64,000 nucleotides of DNA from Bathynomus jamesi (GCA_023014485.1 JAJOZX010005607.1:98501-162500); one strand, 5' to 3'; counted from the stretch's first letter, positions 23,923-36,139 are shown. The notes: generated from the letters alone by a model not told the origin. Program-made: numbers and translations.

Positions 23923-24836
23923 ATGGCAGAATCGAAACTTTTGATGTACTTTTTGATGGTTACTTTTGTAAACAATTTTCATTTTGGAAAGAGCAGTGAT
24001 GCTATAGCAACAGGACTTTACACCCTCTTCAAAGAGATTGGATTCTCTCCTGCTTGTGTCTCTCAAACTCTAGCAATGTGTGAGAACTCCGCAAGAGATT
24101 CTTTGCTGCTGAGAACGAAAATGAGATTATATTCACTGCAGAAGTCAAATGACAAATTGAAAGAAGATCAAACTAGTCCTCGGAATTGTGCGGATCTTTT
24201 CAATCTCGGGGATAAAGAATCTGGGTTCGAAAAGTGTACCCTTTTAGTTGTTGCGAAAACCGACCAGTTTCTGTTTTCTGTGATCAGACAACTGACGGAG
24301 GTGGATGGACGGTGATTCAACATCGAGAGGCTCTTCCACAAAGAGAAAACTTCTTCAGGAAATGGGTTGAGTACCAGATCGGTTTTGGGAACCTGAAAGG
24401 AGAATTTTGGCTCGGTCTTGAGAACATTCACGCCCTAGTTAGCAACACTCTGACGGAACTGAGGGTCGATCTTGAAGACTTTGAGGGTAAAAAGCGTTGG
24501 GCCAAGCACGAACACTTTTACATTGGAGATGCCACTACCAAATACATCTTGGATTTAGGCGAATATTCAGGCAACGCCGGAAATTCTTTTGGTGGTCACA
24601 GCGGTTACAAATTTTCAACGAAGGATCAAGACAATGACAGTCATGATGGAAGTTGTTCGAAGAATCACCGCGGTGCATGGTGGTATTCAAAATGCCACGG
24701 TTCGAATTTGAATGGTTTTCAGTATGAAGGAAATCACACTTCTTACGCTGATGGCATTAATTGGTATGAGTTTCGTGGACATCACCACTCCTTGAAGAAA
24801 ACTTCTTTGAGTCTCAGGCAGAAATTTCTCAACTGA
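23923..24836 (+). pseudogene. FREP copy 4, single frameshift
   Basis: Full-length copy from MAESKLLMYF to the C-terminus, with one base missing in a G run at 24223-24225 (GGG here, GGGG in copy 2). The first frame covers residues 1-101; the second, open from about 24234 to 24836, covers the fibrinogen domain with DQDND, GAWWYSKCHGSN and NHT. The pocket region resembles copy 3 (SHDGSCSKNHRG). With only one homopolymer change it could be a young pseudogene, an allele, or a sequence error. Confidence 0.85.
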
Positions 24837-27040
24837 CTTAAAAGTGACTTGAAGATACTATTCTTAATTATTAATTGCCTTTCTTACTAAGAAATTTTTA
24901 ACTAAAAGCAGTTAAACGTATTATTATTATTATTATTATTATTATTAGTAGTAGTATTAGTATTAGTAGTAGTAGTAGTAGTAGTAGTAATATCAGCATT
25001 AATAATTTTTGTTGTTTTAAAAGTTCAAAGTAGTTTTTTTTTGAATCGATGTAAAAAATTTACTGCACATTTGGACTGAATATTTATGCATTTTGTCTTT
25101 ATATTTCTATTGGTAAATTATTATGGATATTAATGTACAAAAACTAATTTATATTTGGGAACAAAGTTGGCAATATTAAGAACATTCTTACGCCATTTTT
25201 CAGCAAAAGACAAAGAATTAAGTGTGCAGTTGATACACAACAAGGAATCGTCAAATTTTTTTCAGAAAAATCATAGCTACTTATTCATAACGGGTATCCT
25301 TATATACCCAACTTATCAAAAGTGTTGTTCATGATATAATACTTCCATACTGTAAATGTTGGTATAAACAGAAGAATAAACTGTCTACGATAATATTGCA
25401 GAACATTTTATTGTTTCCAAGACTTATTACGAATTCTTGAGTTTCAATTTAAGTTGAAGTACGAAATATAAATTTGGTAAATTGGTAAATAGAAAATACC
25501 GTCAAAACTGTTATCATTTCTATTTCGTCTATTTATTATCTAATTCGCATTTATATACAATGAAGCCTATTGAAAAAGTAAGAAGCTTGAGAATGAGATG
25601 TAATTTATCATGAAACTTAAGTTTGTCGTTATTGAACTGAGTTTAGAGTTGCTTAATTTTATTTTGTAAATCACTCTTTATCGTGAGGGGGAGGGAGGAA
25701 ATACAGCATTTTTAAAAATAATTTCACTTACTCATACATACAGAAGGAGGCAGAGAAAGGAGTTTTAAAAAATGGGAGCAGGATCACTCTAAGTCTGTTA
25801 AGAGGGATTACACTTAATGATGATAATGATAATGATAAGCTTTATTGGTAGGATATAAATCCCATAAGAAAGAACGATAAAGTTAAAGCACGAATCGGAA
25901 TGAAACGAATTAGAAGTCATCGTTGATTTGAGAATATATAAAATGTGGAATGGGAGCAGATTATCACCTACATTTCGTTAAATTTAAATAAGGAAATTCA
26001 TCTGCAGCAGTTTCAGCACAAATGGAAGTAATGAAGAAATAGTTTTTTATATTACTTGTATTAAATCGTTTAAATAGTATTTTTTTTTAATAAATAGTGC
26101 AGGGGTATTGAGTGGAAATAGTCTATAGAGAAGGACTACGTCATGGCCATGTTGCAACAGAGAAAAGTTAATTAGCATTTTGGCTGGGTAGCATTACAGA
26201 AGTTACAGCCTATCGAAGACTCGAGGATCCACTCCTGGTTAGCCAAAGGAGGAAGTAAACTAGTAAACCCATCCCCAAAACACACACGTTTACAGGGAAT
26301 TTCCTGTTATTTCGGGAGGGGTGTAAGAACTGGGAATGTAAGTAAAACTTGAGGGAAACAACGCTATTGTATATACTATGTAATCAAAACTTTCTTTTTT
26401 TCGGGAGGTTAAAGCATATTTGCAGCTTTCTTTCTCCGATACAATACATAGGCAATTTTAAATATATATCCAAATTTACATTCCTTAAGAGGGCTGAGGG
26501 GATTCTTTTTTCCCCTCTTTTAATTTTATTTTTATTTTATTTTTTATCTTATTAACATTATTATTTCTTTCTACGGGGTGAGGGAATGGACGTTCTTCGG
26601 AAACTAAACTTAAAAATGTTAAATTATGGTGGTTTCGGAGTATAAATGAGTTTTGAACGAAAGCGGTGCAATAACAGGGTATCTGTATAGCTAAGGTATG
26701 CGTGCTCCCTGAGGCCCTCGTAAACCTAGAATAGAGTGCGTGGAGTGGAACAATCCTGTGGATCTTTTCTGAAAATTTACCCTGAAAAGATCTGTAAAAA
26801 TGTGAGTCAAAAAAATGTTTGTACGCAACTGTAAGGAGAGAGATTTATTAGTAATGTGATTAAATTAAATTAAATTAAGTTAAATTTTTTGTGGCTCTAT
26901 TTTGGATTGAATAAAGTTAACTGTGTTCAAACTCACCTCCAGTCCACGGGTGAGAACAATATTCCATCTGGGAGTGCACATTGCTTTCAGATATTGTGGC
27001 TATTTGCTCATCATAATATAAAGCCTGACCCTGCATAGTA
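24837..27040. repeat. Array block A, reversed, with a block C piece
   Basis: Reverse copy of block A after FREP 4, with (ATT)n/(AGT)n at 24918-25000. At about 26305-26640 a 335-bp piece of block C (ATTTCGGGAGGGGTGTAAG...) replaces part of A. No gene recognised. Confidence 0.65.
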
Positions 27041-27711
27041 GACCAAAGTTTTCTATGCTATTTTGGCTATTAAAGTAACGAAATGAGTCCAGGGAAAATT
27101 CCGGTTGATTGGAAAGCCCAAACTTTCAATGATGAGAGAGAATGAAATGTGTGAGTGGTCGGGAACTTTGTTTGATGGAAAGTGATTAAATGTATTACTC
27201 TCTGAAATTTTGTAAACTTAGTGAAATTGAAAATAACTATGTATTCCGATATATTCAATCTAAATTATTATCGTTAAACACGATATGACCATACGGTAAT
27301 AATCTCTCCTTATAATCGTATACGTTGAATAAGGTCAGCAACTATTTTTGAATAATACAAATATAACCAGAATAATATATGAATATAATATATAGTCAAA
27401 TATACTGTACATATAAACAACGTTCATGAAAGTGATGAATAATATCTAAATGAATAATAGTAATAACCCGTACTATGTACTATTTACTACGAATATTAAC
27501 TACAAAAATTTAAAAATAGATCAAATAGTAGAATAAAAATACAAGTTTTATTTTATGTAGTGAGAAGTGGACCAAGGGCGAACGCCTGCGTTTGAAATTG
27601 GAGGTCATAGACAGGGGGAAAGATGGACTGAGGAAGATTGTTCCAAAGTTCATCGGTTGAGTAGACGAACGATTAAAATACCGATTAACCGATTAAATAC
27701 CGAGGTTGTAT
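27041..27711. repeat. Block D, reversed
   Basis: Non-coding recurring block. The short open stretch at 27070-27258 has no support. Confidence 0.6.
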
Positions 27712-27826
27712 CGGTATGAGGGAAACCATACTTGATATACTGATGGCATTAACTGGCTTAGTTTTCGCGGGTATTATCACTCCTTAAAGAAAAGTTTTTG
27801 AGTCGCAGACTGAAATTCCTTAACTG
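27712..27826 (+). pseudogene. FREP C-terminal fragment, reversed unit
   Basis: RYEGNHT is followed by a stop, then YTDGINWLSFRGYYHSLKK and a frameshift before the end. More decayed than the unit 2 fragment. Confidence 0.75.
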
Positions 27827-28165
27827 ACTTGAAAATAACATGGATATATTCTTAGCTTTGAAATGACGTTCTTAAAATATCTCCTAAGAATATTTTAACA
27901 TAATAATAATAATAATTTATTATTATATTATTATTATTATTATTATTATTTATTATTATTACTACTACTACTACTATTAGTATCATCAGTAGTATTAATA
28001 GTAGTAGTTTTGGGGTTTATTTTAGTAAACTGTATGTCATAATTTTAACATTGTTAATATTAGTCTTTTAAAAGTTCAAAGGAATTTTGGGTTACTTCAG
28101 TTTCAGAAATTCAGTACACGTTTGAAATGAATATTTTATGTTATTAACTAAAAATAGTTTAAGAC
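27827..28165. repeat. Block C, reversed, partial
   Basis: Trinucleotide (ATT)n/(ACT)n at 27901-27990 and about 170 bp of block C, cut off near 28165 where foreign DNA begins. Confidence 0.6.
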
Positions 28166-28211
28166 AAGCAGTAGCTCGCTATCGCTCGCAACCGTTGTAT
28201 AACTTGGCCCT

Positions 28212-28582
28212 CCGGGCGGGTAGCACTGTAATATACTGCTATATACGCCATTATCCCCATTACCCCAACCCCTCTCCCCCATTAACCCCCACCCCCACTC
28301 TTCCATTACCCCCCACACAAAAGTAAAACGCCATTACCCCCATTACCCCACCCCTCTCCCCATTACACCCCCCTCCCCCAATAACCCCACCCCCTCCCCC
28401 ACACACAAAAGTAAAAAACGCCATTACCCCCATTACCCCCACCCTCACTCCCGCCTTACCCCCTCTCCCATTACCCCCACTCACCCACCCCTCTCCCACT
28501 TGCCCCCACCCCACTCCCCCAACTACCACACCCCCTCCCACGCTACCCCCGGGCGGGTAGCACTGTGACATATACTGCTACC
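28212..28582. repeat. C-rich minisatellite between direct repeats
   Basis: CCATTACCCC-type units fill about 28250-28548. They are flanked by CCGGGCGGGTAGCACTGT copies at 28212-28229 and 28549-28566, with about 30 bp similar on each side. The minus strand has many G4 runs. The long glycine/valine reading frame on the minus strand is a repeat artefact. Confidence 0.8.
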
Positions 28583-28742
28583 TGACCTCATTCGTTAATG
28601 ACTGAAACATCTACATTGTACTGTAGATGTGGAGCGAAAAATACTTTTTTTCTAGTATGAAGTTCTAATAGTGATTAAAAGTTGCATTTAGTGGACGATA
28701 TATACCTGCCAAAATATGAGTTCATTTGTTTAATATTTTCAG

Positions 28743-28757
28743 CTGCCACCAGGGGGC
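28743..28757 (+). promoter_or_regulatory. CTCF-like core motif, left repeat, outer
   Basis: CTGCCACCAGGGGGC fits all 15 positions of the CTCF core consensus as I know it (YDRCCASYAGRKGGC). The inverted counterpart is at 31979-31993. Binding is not shown. Confidence 0.5.
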
Positions 28758-28923
28758 TAAATTTAACACAATTTTGGGTAAAAAGGAAAAAAATGCTCCT
28801 ATTTTAGGTTTATCAAACTATTATAAAATTTTATCTTAGAATTATCTAATAGTTTGATTAAGATTCTTAAATGATAAGAATTCGTTTTGTAAAAATGCCT
28901 TTTCATATGCTTAATATCTTCAG

Positions 28924-28938
28924 CTGCCACAAGAGGGC
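28924..28938 (+). promoter_or_regulatory. CTCF-like core motif, left repeat, inner
   Basis: CTGCCACAAGAGGGC departs from the same consensus at one position. Its counterpart is at 31798-31812. Confidence 0.4.
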
Positions 28939-29127
28939 TGAAGTTAACTTAAAATGACAATTAAGTATGATTCTGTATTTACTTGAAAAAGGGAACAGTA
29001 ATAAATTAGGATGTCTCCTCCTTTATACTGGCTTGAGACAGTTAAGAAACGTTATTTCGTGCCTTAGCAGAGTTACCCCCTTTCCCCAACCAACCTCCCT
29101 CTAGAAAGGGTTCTTGCTGAAGACTAT

Positions 29128-31321
29128 TTAGTAATTTGCTTTTGTGTCAAATTTTGGCTGTTTTTTCCTTGATTCTAATGTAGCACGAATCCAACCGTCT
29201 CTGTTTGTAGGTCCGCAGACTGATCCAGCAGCGTCTGTAACGAGCTTGACGCATCTCTCTACGGCTTGTGTATGACATGGAAACTGAAATAATTCTGAAT
29301 GAAGAGTAGTACCATGTTTGATGCATGATTCAATATCATCAAGAGAAACTCCTTTGGTTATCGTGGTTCTGCTATCTGAAAATCTTGCCACATAATGAGA
29401 TCTGTATAGTCTTTGGCATAAAAATTTATTTCTGGCACCTTAAAATACCTGATAACATCTGTTTCTTGAATGCATGCCCTTGCTTTTATGATACGCCTAA
29501 ATCCCAACTGACGCACATGCTCCCTTTCATCAGCTATCATTGCAATGAGAATGTTTTCTTGATTTGCGTAATATGCATTTCGCTGAATGACGAGTCATGT
29601 ACTCTCCTAAGCTCTTCACGGAGATACCGGCTTCTTGCAATCATATGCCACATGTGTTTAGCACCATATTGGCATAATGGTTTACGCTTTATCTGAAACC
29701 ACATTGGTGCGTATACCCTAACAATGAAAGTAGCTAATTCTTGTAAATTGCCTGAAGGATTCTCTGTACTTGCATATAACCGCAGAGTCCTGTTTGCTGT
29801 GGTGAGCCACCTTGAATGTGATATATTGTCTGGACTCTTATGACTAAGACTCTGAGAATGTTCCACTTGATATAGCCTTGTGAATTTCAAGAAGGTATTT
29901 CTGGTCAGTACTTATGTCATCTACATCAACTTCACACATGTCCTCTTGAATTTCAATGGGTTTGAAGTTAACTATGGGAAGCTTTTCACAGTCTGAAAGT
30001 GCTCGGCCAATTTCTCCTGAAAATGCTCTTGGTCCAGTAGTGGTACCATCCAAGTGATGAAACAGATGGCGCAATGGAAGTTCATTAAGGTGTAAAAGGC
30101 ATATCAGCCACTGCAATGGCTTATTAAAGGCTTCTTCCAGTAATCTTATTGTGCCTCCAATACTACCAGTGTTAACCACTGTCGAATCACAGCCAACTGC
30201 AACGATGTTCCCTATATCAACATTCCTTTCTTCAAGCAATTCACTAGCGCTGTGCAAATGTATTTAGCTTTGCCACTGGAAGGTGTCACATGTGCAAAGT
30301 ACAGAGAGTGTGGTTCAGATATTATGCTGATATGCTCTTCGCGTTTGGTTCTTTGGTGGTTAGAGCCATCACTCTCCTGGACTTGAATCATTGTTTTATC
30401 CTTTCTGCCATCAAAGTATAATCCCCGCATGGTTTTTGGCTCTCCTATCTGTTGTAGTTCCTTTCTCTGTTTTTGTCTTTCACATCTTAGCTTACTTCTG
30501 TCTATAATATTCCCTTTGTCTTCGGGAGTAACAATTTTAAGATCTGCCAATACTGCAGAAGCAATAGCAGCCCCAGCTCTGTCCGACATTTTAAATCTAT
30601 CACAAGTAATTGCTAATGAAGGCAGTGGCTCACGCATCTGTTGTTCTGATATTACATATTGAGTCGAGGTTGTATCTTCCTCATTATCTTCAGATATCTC
30701 TTCTAGTTGTTGAAGTTCACTTGTCTCTGTTTCGATTTGTAAGTTGGACGTATTGGTTATAGCAGCACTAGTTGTTTGTGAGGATTCCAGACGTGCTTTT
30801 TCCATTTCCTTTCGATGTTCTCTTGCTTGTAATCGTCTTGTGTGTGCTATGTCAATGCTTCCTATCACCATTATTCTGCGTGTTCGTTGGTCATTTAAAA
30901 AATCCTGCTCTTTTGGAGGGACTTTCTTACTCTTTTCACATGAGCATCTCCTAAACTCCTTACATTTGCAGGTACAGATGTCAAACAAAGTGCATTTTGA
31001 AGAGTTTTCAAATTCTTCAAGCTGATTTTTGTACTTAGGCTGATCCTTGCGTGACTTGTATGGCTTTAATAAGGACCTGTATTTATCATGGTACACTCGC
31101 ATCATCTGTAAAACGCGTGTATGTGAAACTATTGGCAAAGAGGCCTTCTTCCAAATATTTTCTACCTTTTTGGAAACTGCCTCTGCTATTTCAGAAAATG
31201 ACGGCTCCTTGTTATTCATCTGCTCCTTCACTAAATGTTTTGTGAACAGGTAATCTTTCATAATGCAGTTATAAGTTGGTAGTTGCATATCACTCATCTC
31301 ACAAGGTACTTCAAATGGCAC
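29128..31321 (-). pseudogene. Broken transposase of the TTAGGGT-ended family
   Basis: Five overlapping minus-strand frames form one gene of roughly 730 codons. The first (31321-30212, 369 aa) has an N-terminal helical region with LFDICTCKCKEF, an acidic stretch, and LYFDGRKDK. The next (to about 29844) has GCDSTVVNTG and WLICLLHLNELPLRHL. Then come SHSRWLTTANR, VYAPMWFQIK and GAKHMW, then FKVPEINFYAKDY, then FPCHTQAVERCVKLV. FDG, CD.T..NTG and C..H...E are candidate catalytic and metal-binding motifs. Frameshifts near 30250, 29880, 29540 and 29390 disable it. I cannot name the superfamily. Confidence 0.75.
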
Positions 31322-31797
31322 ACTTCATATGTTCTCTAGTGAAATGTTTATATTTAGTATTTGATGCCATAATATTTTTAAGAAAAATTCACAATCACAA
31401 AATATCCTGTAACATCAAAACATTATATAATTAATATATATAATATATTTTATAAGTATATATATAATATATTATATAAATATATAATATATTATATAAA
31501 TAAACTAAAATTATATAATACATTATAACAAGCATTTTATAATAAAATCAATATTATCTCTATATAAATCACTTTAAAATAAAGTTTTATAATATTCCGA
31601 TCATATTAAAAAACTCTCCGATCAACTGAGCGACTAGGCCTACTACCTAAGAAGACAAGTGTTAACACACTGTTCTAATGACTCACAGAAAGAAATTCCT
31701 TCACACCAAAACCCTCCCCCACAACCCTCCCCAAACCCTCCCCCACAACATTCAGTGTAGTCTCAACACTCAGTTACTCTAAATTGTGTTAACTTCA

Positions 31798-31812
31798 GCT
31801 CTCTTGTGGCAG
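31798..31812 (-). promoter_or_regulatory. CTCF-like motif, right repeat, inner
   Basis: Reads CTGCCACAAGAGAGC on the minus strand and points inward like the left pair. It departs from the consensus at two positions. Confidence 0.35.
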
Positions 31813-31978
31813 CTGAAGATATTAAGCATATGAAAAGGCATTTTTACAAAACGAATTCCTATCATTTAAGAATCTTAATCAAACTATTAGATAATTCTAA
31901 GATAAAAGTTTATAATAGTTTGACAAACCTAAAATAGAAGCATTTTTTTCCTTTTTACACAAAATTGTGTTAACTTTA

Positions 31979-31993
31979 GCCCCCTGGTGGCAG
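31979..31993 (-). promoter_or_regulatory. CTCF-like motif, right repeat, outer
   Basis: CTGCCACCAGGGGGC on the minus strand, identical to the left outer motif and convergent with it. Confidence 0.5.
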
Positions 31994-32164
31994 CTGAAAC
32001 TTTTAAACAAATGAACTCATATTTTGGAAGGCATATTTCGTCCAATAAATGCAACTTTTAATCACTATTAGAACTTCATACTAGAAAAAAGTATTTTTCG
32101 CTCCACCCTAAATTCTACAATCTGTATTTTTAGAACTGATAAAACTTTATTTGCAACGTTTTGG

Positions 32165-33115
32165 TATGAGAATAGGGTCCGCTTTATCCCCAATAGTGAG
32201 TACATTATATGAGTCGGAATTGTTGCAAACAATATGTCCCATGAATCTAATTTGGTTTCGTTATGTAGACAATAATTATTTTTTCATTTTGGCCTGACCA
32301 CTGGAACAACTTTGACACTTTCTTTCAGTCATTAAATAATCTTGTTCCCTCTATTAAATTTAAATATGAATTGGAGAACGACAAACAATTACCTTTTTTA
32401 GATGTTTTAGTCATTAACGAAAGCGAAAAGCCCAATTTCACGGTGTGTAGAAAACCTACTCATTGTAATTCATAAATTCATTATTTTTCATTTCATGATG
32501 AATGGGTTAAACGCTCAATTATTTCTTCCATGTTTCTAAGAGCACTCAAGATTTGTAGCCCACATTTACTGGACCCGGAAAATTCAAAGATTTGGAACAT
32601 TTTTAATGATTTAAAATATCCTGAGTGATTTATCAGAAAGGCGTATTTTAAAGCCAGAAAATCTTTTTATGCCCCTCGGGAACCTTCAGTTAACCAAAAA
32701 CAATATGTGAGTTTGCCTTACATTGCCGGCTTAGAAAGAGTAAAAGCTTTGACGAAAGATTTTAAGTTTGCTTTGGCGTTCAAATATTCTTCTACCGTGA
32801 AAAGTAAATTGGTTAGGAATAACGATGCAAAACAGGAACAAGCCTGTGTCTACAGCATTCCCTGTAAAAGTTATGATTTAGTATAGTAGGAGAAACTGGA
32901 AGAAATATTGAAACCCGTATTAAAGAACATAAATATGCTTTCAGAAGTTGTAATACTAATAATGCAATTTTTTATCACGCCAGCCAAAATGATCATGCTA
33001 TAGATTGGGAATCAAGTAAGTTACTTTATAAATGCAATAATTATGTCAAACGAAAAATAATAGAATCTGTATGGATAGAACAAGTGGACCCTCTAATGAG
33101 ATTCTTCGTCAAAAA
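32165..33115 (+). pseudogene. Penelope-like retroelement, RT/GIY-YIG remnant
   Basis: Readable reverse transcriptase pieces: IGSALSPIVSTLYESE, then WFRYVDNNYFF at about 32250 (YVDN in place of the usual YVDD), then LPFLDVLV and FTVCRKPTHCN. After stops and frameshifts come CVYSIPCKSYDLV and GETGRNIETRIKEHKYAF, matching the GIY-YIG endonuclease of Penelope-like elements. The 5' end is missing. It starts about 50 bp beyond the right end of the preceding transposon. Confidence 0.8.
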
Positions 33116-33900
33116 ATCCCTTACAGCGTCGGGTGAACGGGTTCTAACCTGTGAATTTCATAAAGGTCTCTGGATTGTTTCCTTACTCGCTTTTGGTTCA
33201 TTCGTTTTTTCGGTAAAATGTAAATGGAATAATAAACGTAATAATAATAAATGTAACCGTAATAATAAATGTAAAGGTAATAATAATAAATGTTAAAAAA
33301 ACGTAAATGTAATAATAAATGCAGTAATTATGTCAAAATAATAGAATCTGTATGTATAGACAAGAAGATAGTTTTAATTTGTGCGAATGTACATATAAGC
33401 GGGACCTTTTAATAAAATGCCGTTCCGGTGTCGGGAGAACGGGATCCAACTTATGTGCGACTTTCTTAATGGTCTCTGGATTGTTTCCTTCTCGCCTTTT
33501 TCATTCGTTTTTCGGTTTCTAATTTCTGTAGTAATAAACAACAATGTAATAATCAATGTAATAATAAATTTATAATTTCTGTAATAAATAATAATGCTAT
33601 AATAACTGTAATAAATGTAATAATAAATGTAACAATTATGTAAAAAATAATAGAATCTGTATGTATAGAACAAGAAGATAGTTTTAATTTGTGCGAATGT
33701 ACTTATAAGCGGGACCCTTTAATAAAATGACCTTCCGGTGTCGGGAGAACGGGATCTAACTTAGGTGCGAATTTCTTAATGGTCCCTGTACAGTTTTCCC
33801 TCTTGTTTTTGGTTCATTCGTTTTTTTGTGTATCCACCCGAAGAGGATGCCAATGGGCATCGAAACTGTTGTAAAAATAAACTCTGTTTATTAGAGTGGG
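33043..33900 (+). repeat. Three tandem copies of the Penelope 3' end
   Basis: Units start at about 33053, 33348 and 33646 with ATAATAGAATCTGTATG. Each contains GCGTCGGGTGAACGGG or TGTCGGGAGAACGGG, and AAT/GTAAT-rich spacers separate them. The last ends with CCGAAGAGGATGCCAATGGG and a short 3' tail. Tandem partial copies are typical of Penelope-like elements. Confidence 0.75.
33836..33876 (+). ncRNA. Degenerate hammerhead-ribozyme-like core
   Basis: CCGAAGA (CUGANGA with one change), a GATGCC/GGCATC stem, GAAAC, and a minimal AC/GT helix III with A at the cleavage position follow in the hammerhead order. Helix I is not convincing. Hammerheads are known in Penelope-like terminal repeats; activity here is doubtful. 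Confidence 0.35.
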
Positions 33901-34088
33901 TTTTTATTATCATAACAAGTTATATTTTATGTAGTGAAAAGGGGGGCCAAGGGCGAATGCCTGCGTTTGAAAGATTGGAGGTCATAGACAGTGGGAAACA
34001 TGGATTGAGGAAGATTGTTCCAGAGTTCACCGGTTGAGTAGATGAAAGATTAAAATACCGATAAACAGATTATATACCGAGGTTGTAT
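33900..34088. repeat. Block D, reversed, partial
   Basis: Short block D remnant resuming the array after the transposon and Penelope insertions. Confidence 0.6.
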
Positions 34089-34204
34089 CAGTATGAGGAA
34101 ACCATACTTGATATACTGATGGCATTAACTGGCTTAGTTTTCGCGGGTATTATCACCCTTAAAGAAAACGTTTTGGAGCAGCAGAGTGAAATTTTTTAAC
34201 TTCT
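34089..34204 (+). pseudogene. FREP C-terminal fragment, second reversed unit
   Basis: YEG, YTDGINWLSFRGY and LKK are readable with frameshifts. Same position in the unit as the other fragments. Confidence 0.7.
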
Positions 34205-34983
34205 TAATTTCTTAATAACATGGATATATTCATAACTTTGAAATGCCTTTGTTAAATACCCACTAAGAACATTTTAACATAAATTATTATTATTATTATT
34301 ATTATTACTAGTAGTGTAGTAGTAGTAGTAGTAGTAGTTGTAGTTTTGGGGTTTATTTCAGTTCATTGTATGCCATAATTTTAACATTGTTAATATTAGT
34401 CTTTTAAAAGTTCAAAGGAATTTTGGGTTAACTTCAGTTTGAGAAATTCAGTACACGTTTGAAATGAATATTTCGTATGTTATTAACCAAAAATAGTTTA
34501 ACAAATAACAACGCTTAATCCCTAAATTAACATCCTTAGCAAAATAATAGAAAAGGAAAAGCACAGAAAAATTGTTTAAAAATGGTTAGTTTTCATTTTG
34601 TATTTTATTTTCTATTGGTTAATTATACTGTGGATATAACTGAATTTATGGATATACCCATAAATGGATATTTATGGGTATTTATGGGTATAAATGTATA
34701 GAAAGTTATTTTATATTTGAGAATAAGGTTGTCATGTCGAAGAAGTCAATGATAGACGACAAGGAAACAGTGAAGTTTGTTGAGGAAAGAATATAGAAAA
34801 ATATTTCTAATTGGTAATCATGTCCCTCACCCAAAAACAGAAAAATAATGTTTGTTGTTGAGTTGAATGAGGAAAATTGCTTACATTTATATTTTTGAAT
34901 TATTGTTTGTCGTGAGGTGGACGAATCCCAGTATTTTAAAACATAGCTATGTCTTTTCCTCAGTAAAATGAGAGAGAGAGAGG

Positions 34984-35028
<45 letters not shown>

Positions 35029-35029
35029 A

Positions 35030-35084
<55 letters not shown>

Positions 35085-35590
35085 GTCACATACTACTGCC
35101 TCAAGCTTTCACGTAAATCTCGTTTTATTTCACATTCTTACAATAGCAACAATAATGAAAATGTAGACATATTTCTGATTTCCAAAACGTTGTTGCCAAG
35201 TTTTAGTTACACTTTGTTTCCTCACGTTTAATTTTCATACTGTGAGGGATAACGTTGCTCTTGATAGAATGATCTACGTTATAAAAAATTATATATCCCT
35301 TCTTATAAATAATTTCGACAATAATTTCGTGGATTTGTCTGGAAAATTTTTATTTCGGGAGGAGTGTAAGGACTGGGAATGTAAATAAGACTTGAGGTAA
35401 ACAGGACTATTGTATATAACTTTGTTTATTAGTAAAGAAAAACATGTAATGAAGTCTTTCTTTTTTCGGAAGGTTAAAGCATATTTGCAACTTTAATTCT
35501 TCGATAAAATACATACGCGATTTTAAATATAAATCCTAATTTACATTCCTCAGGAGGGCTGAGGTGATTCTTTTTCCCCTCTTTTAATCT
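34205..35590. repeat. Block C, reversed
   Basis: Non-coding, with (GA)n/(CA)n at 34970-35078. It ends at about 35590, where orientation switches back: block D in standard orientation begins immediately. Confidence 0.65.
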
Positions 35591-36139
35591 TATTTTTATG
35601 TGTATCATAAAATAAAACTTGCATTTTGTCATTCTACTCTTTGATCTATTTTTTATTTTTGTATTTAATATTCGTAGTTAAATAGTACATAGTACGAGTT
35701 ATTACTATTATTGATTCAGATATTATTCATCACTTTCATCAACGTTGCTTATATGTATATTTGACTATATTTATATTATATTCCTATATTATTCTCGTTA
35801 TATTTGTATTATTCAAAAACAGTTGCTGACCTTATTCAACCTATACGATTATAAAGAGAGATTATTATCGTATAGTCATATCGTGTTTAACGATAATTTA
35901 GATTGAATATATCGGAATACATAGTTATTTTAGAATTCAATTTCACTAAGTTTACAAAATTTCCAACATTAATAGATTTAATCACTTTCCATCAAACAAA
36001 GTTCCCGACCACTCACCCATTTCATTCTCTCTCATCATTGAAAGTTTGGGCTTTACCATCAACACCAATTTTCCCTGAACTCATTTCGTTACTTTAATAG
36101 CCAAAATAGCATAGAAAAATTTGGTCTACTATGCAAGGT
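35591..36139. repeat. Block D, unit 5
   Basis: Standard-orientation block D leading into the unit marker at 36140. No gene. Confidence 0.6.

Larger units (their letters stand above)
28622..32111 (-). mobile_element. DNA transposon with about 330-bp terminal inverted repeats
   Basis: Left repeat at about 28622-28952, right repeat at about 31785-32111; they match as inverted copies with small indels. The right end is TTAGGGTGGAGCGAAAAATA read inward; the left end is a mutated form. ATTGTAC (28615-28621) and ATTCTAC (32112-32118) look like a 7-bp target duplication with one change. It carries one broken transposase gene on the minus strand. The TTAGGGT start is shared with the elements at 59385 and 62268. 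Confidence 0.8.

Noticed and set aside
28260..28571. Glycine/valine-rich protein on the minus strand
   Set aside because: Direct translation of the C-rich minisatellite.
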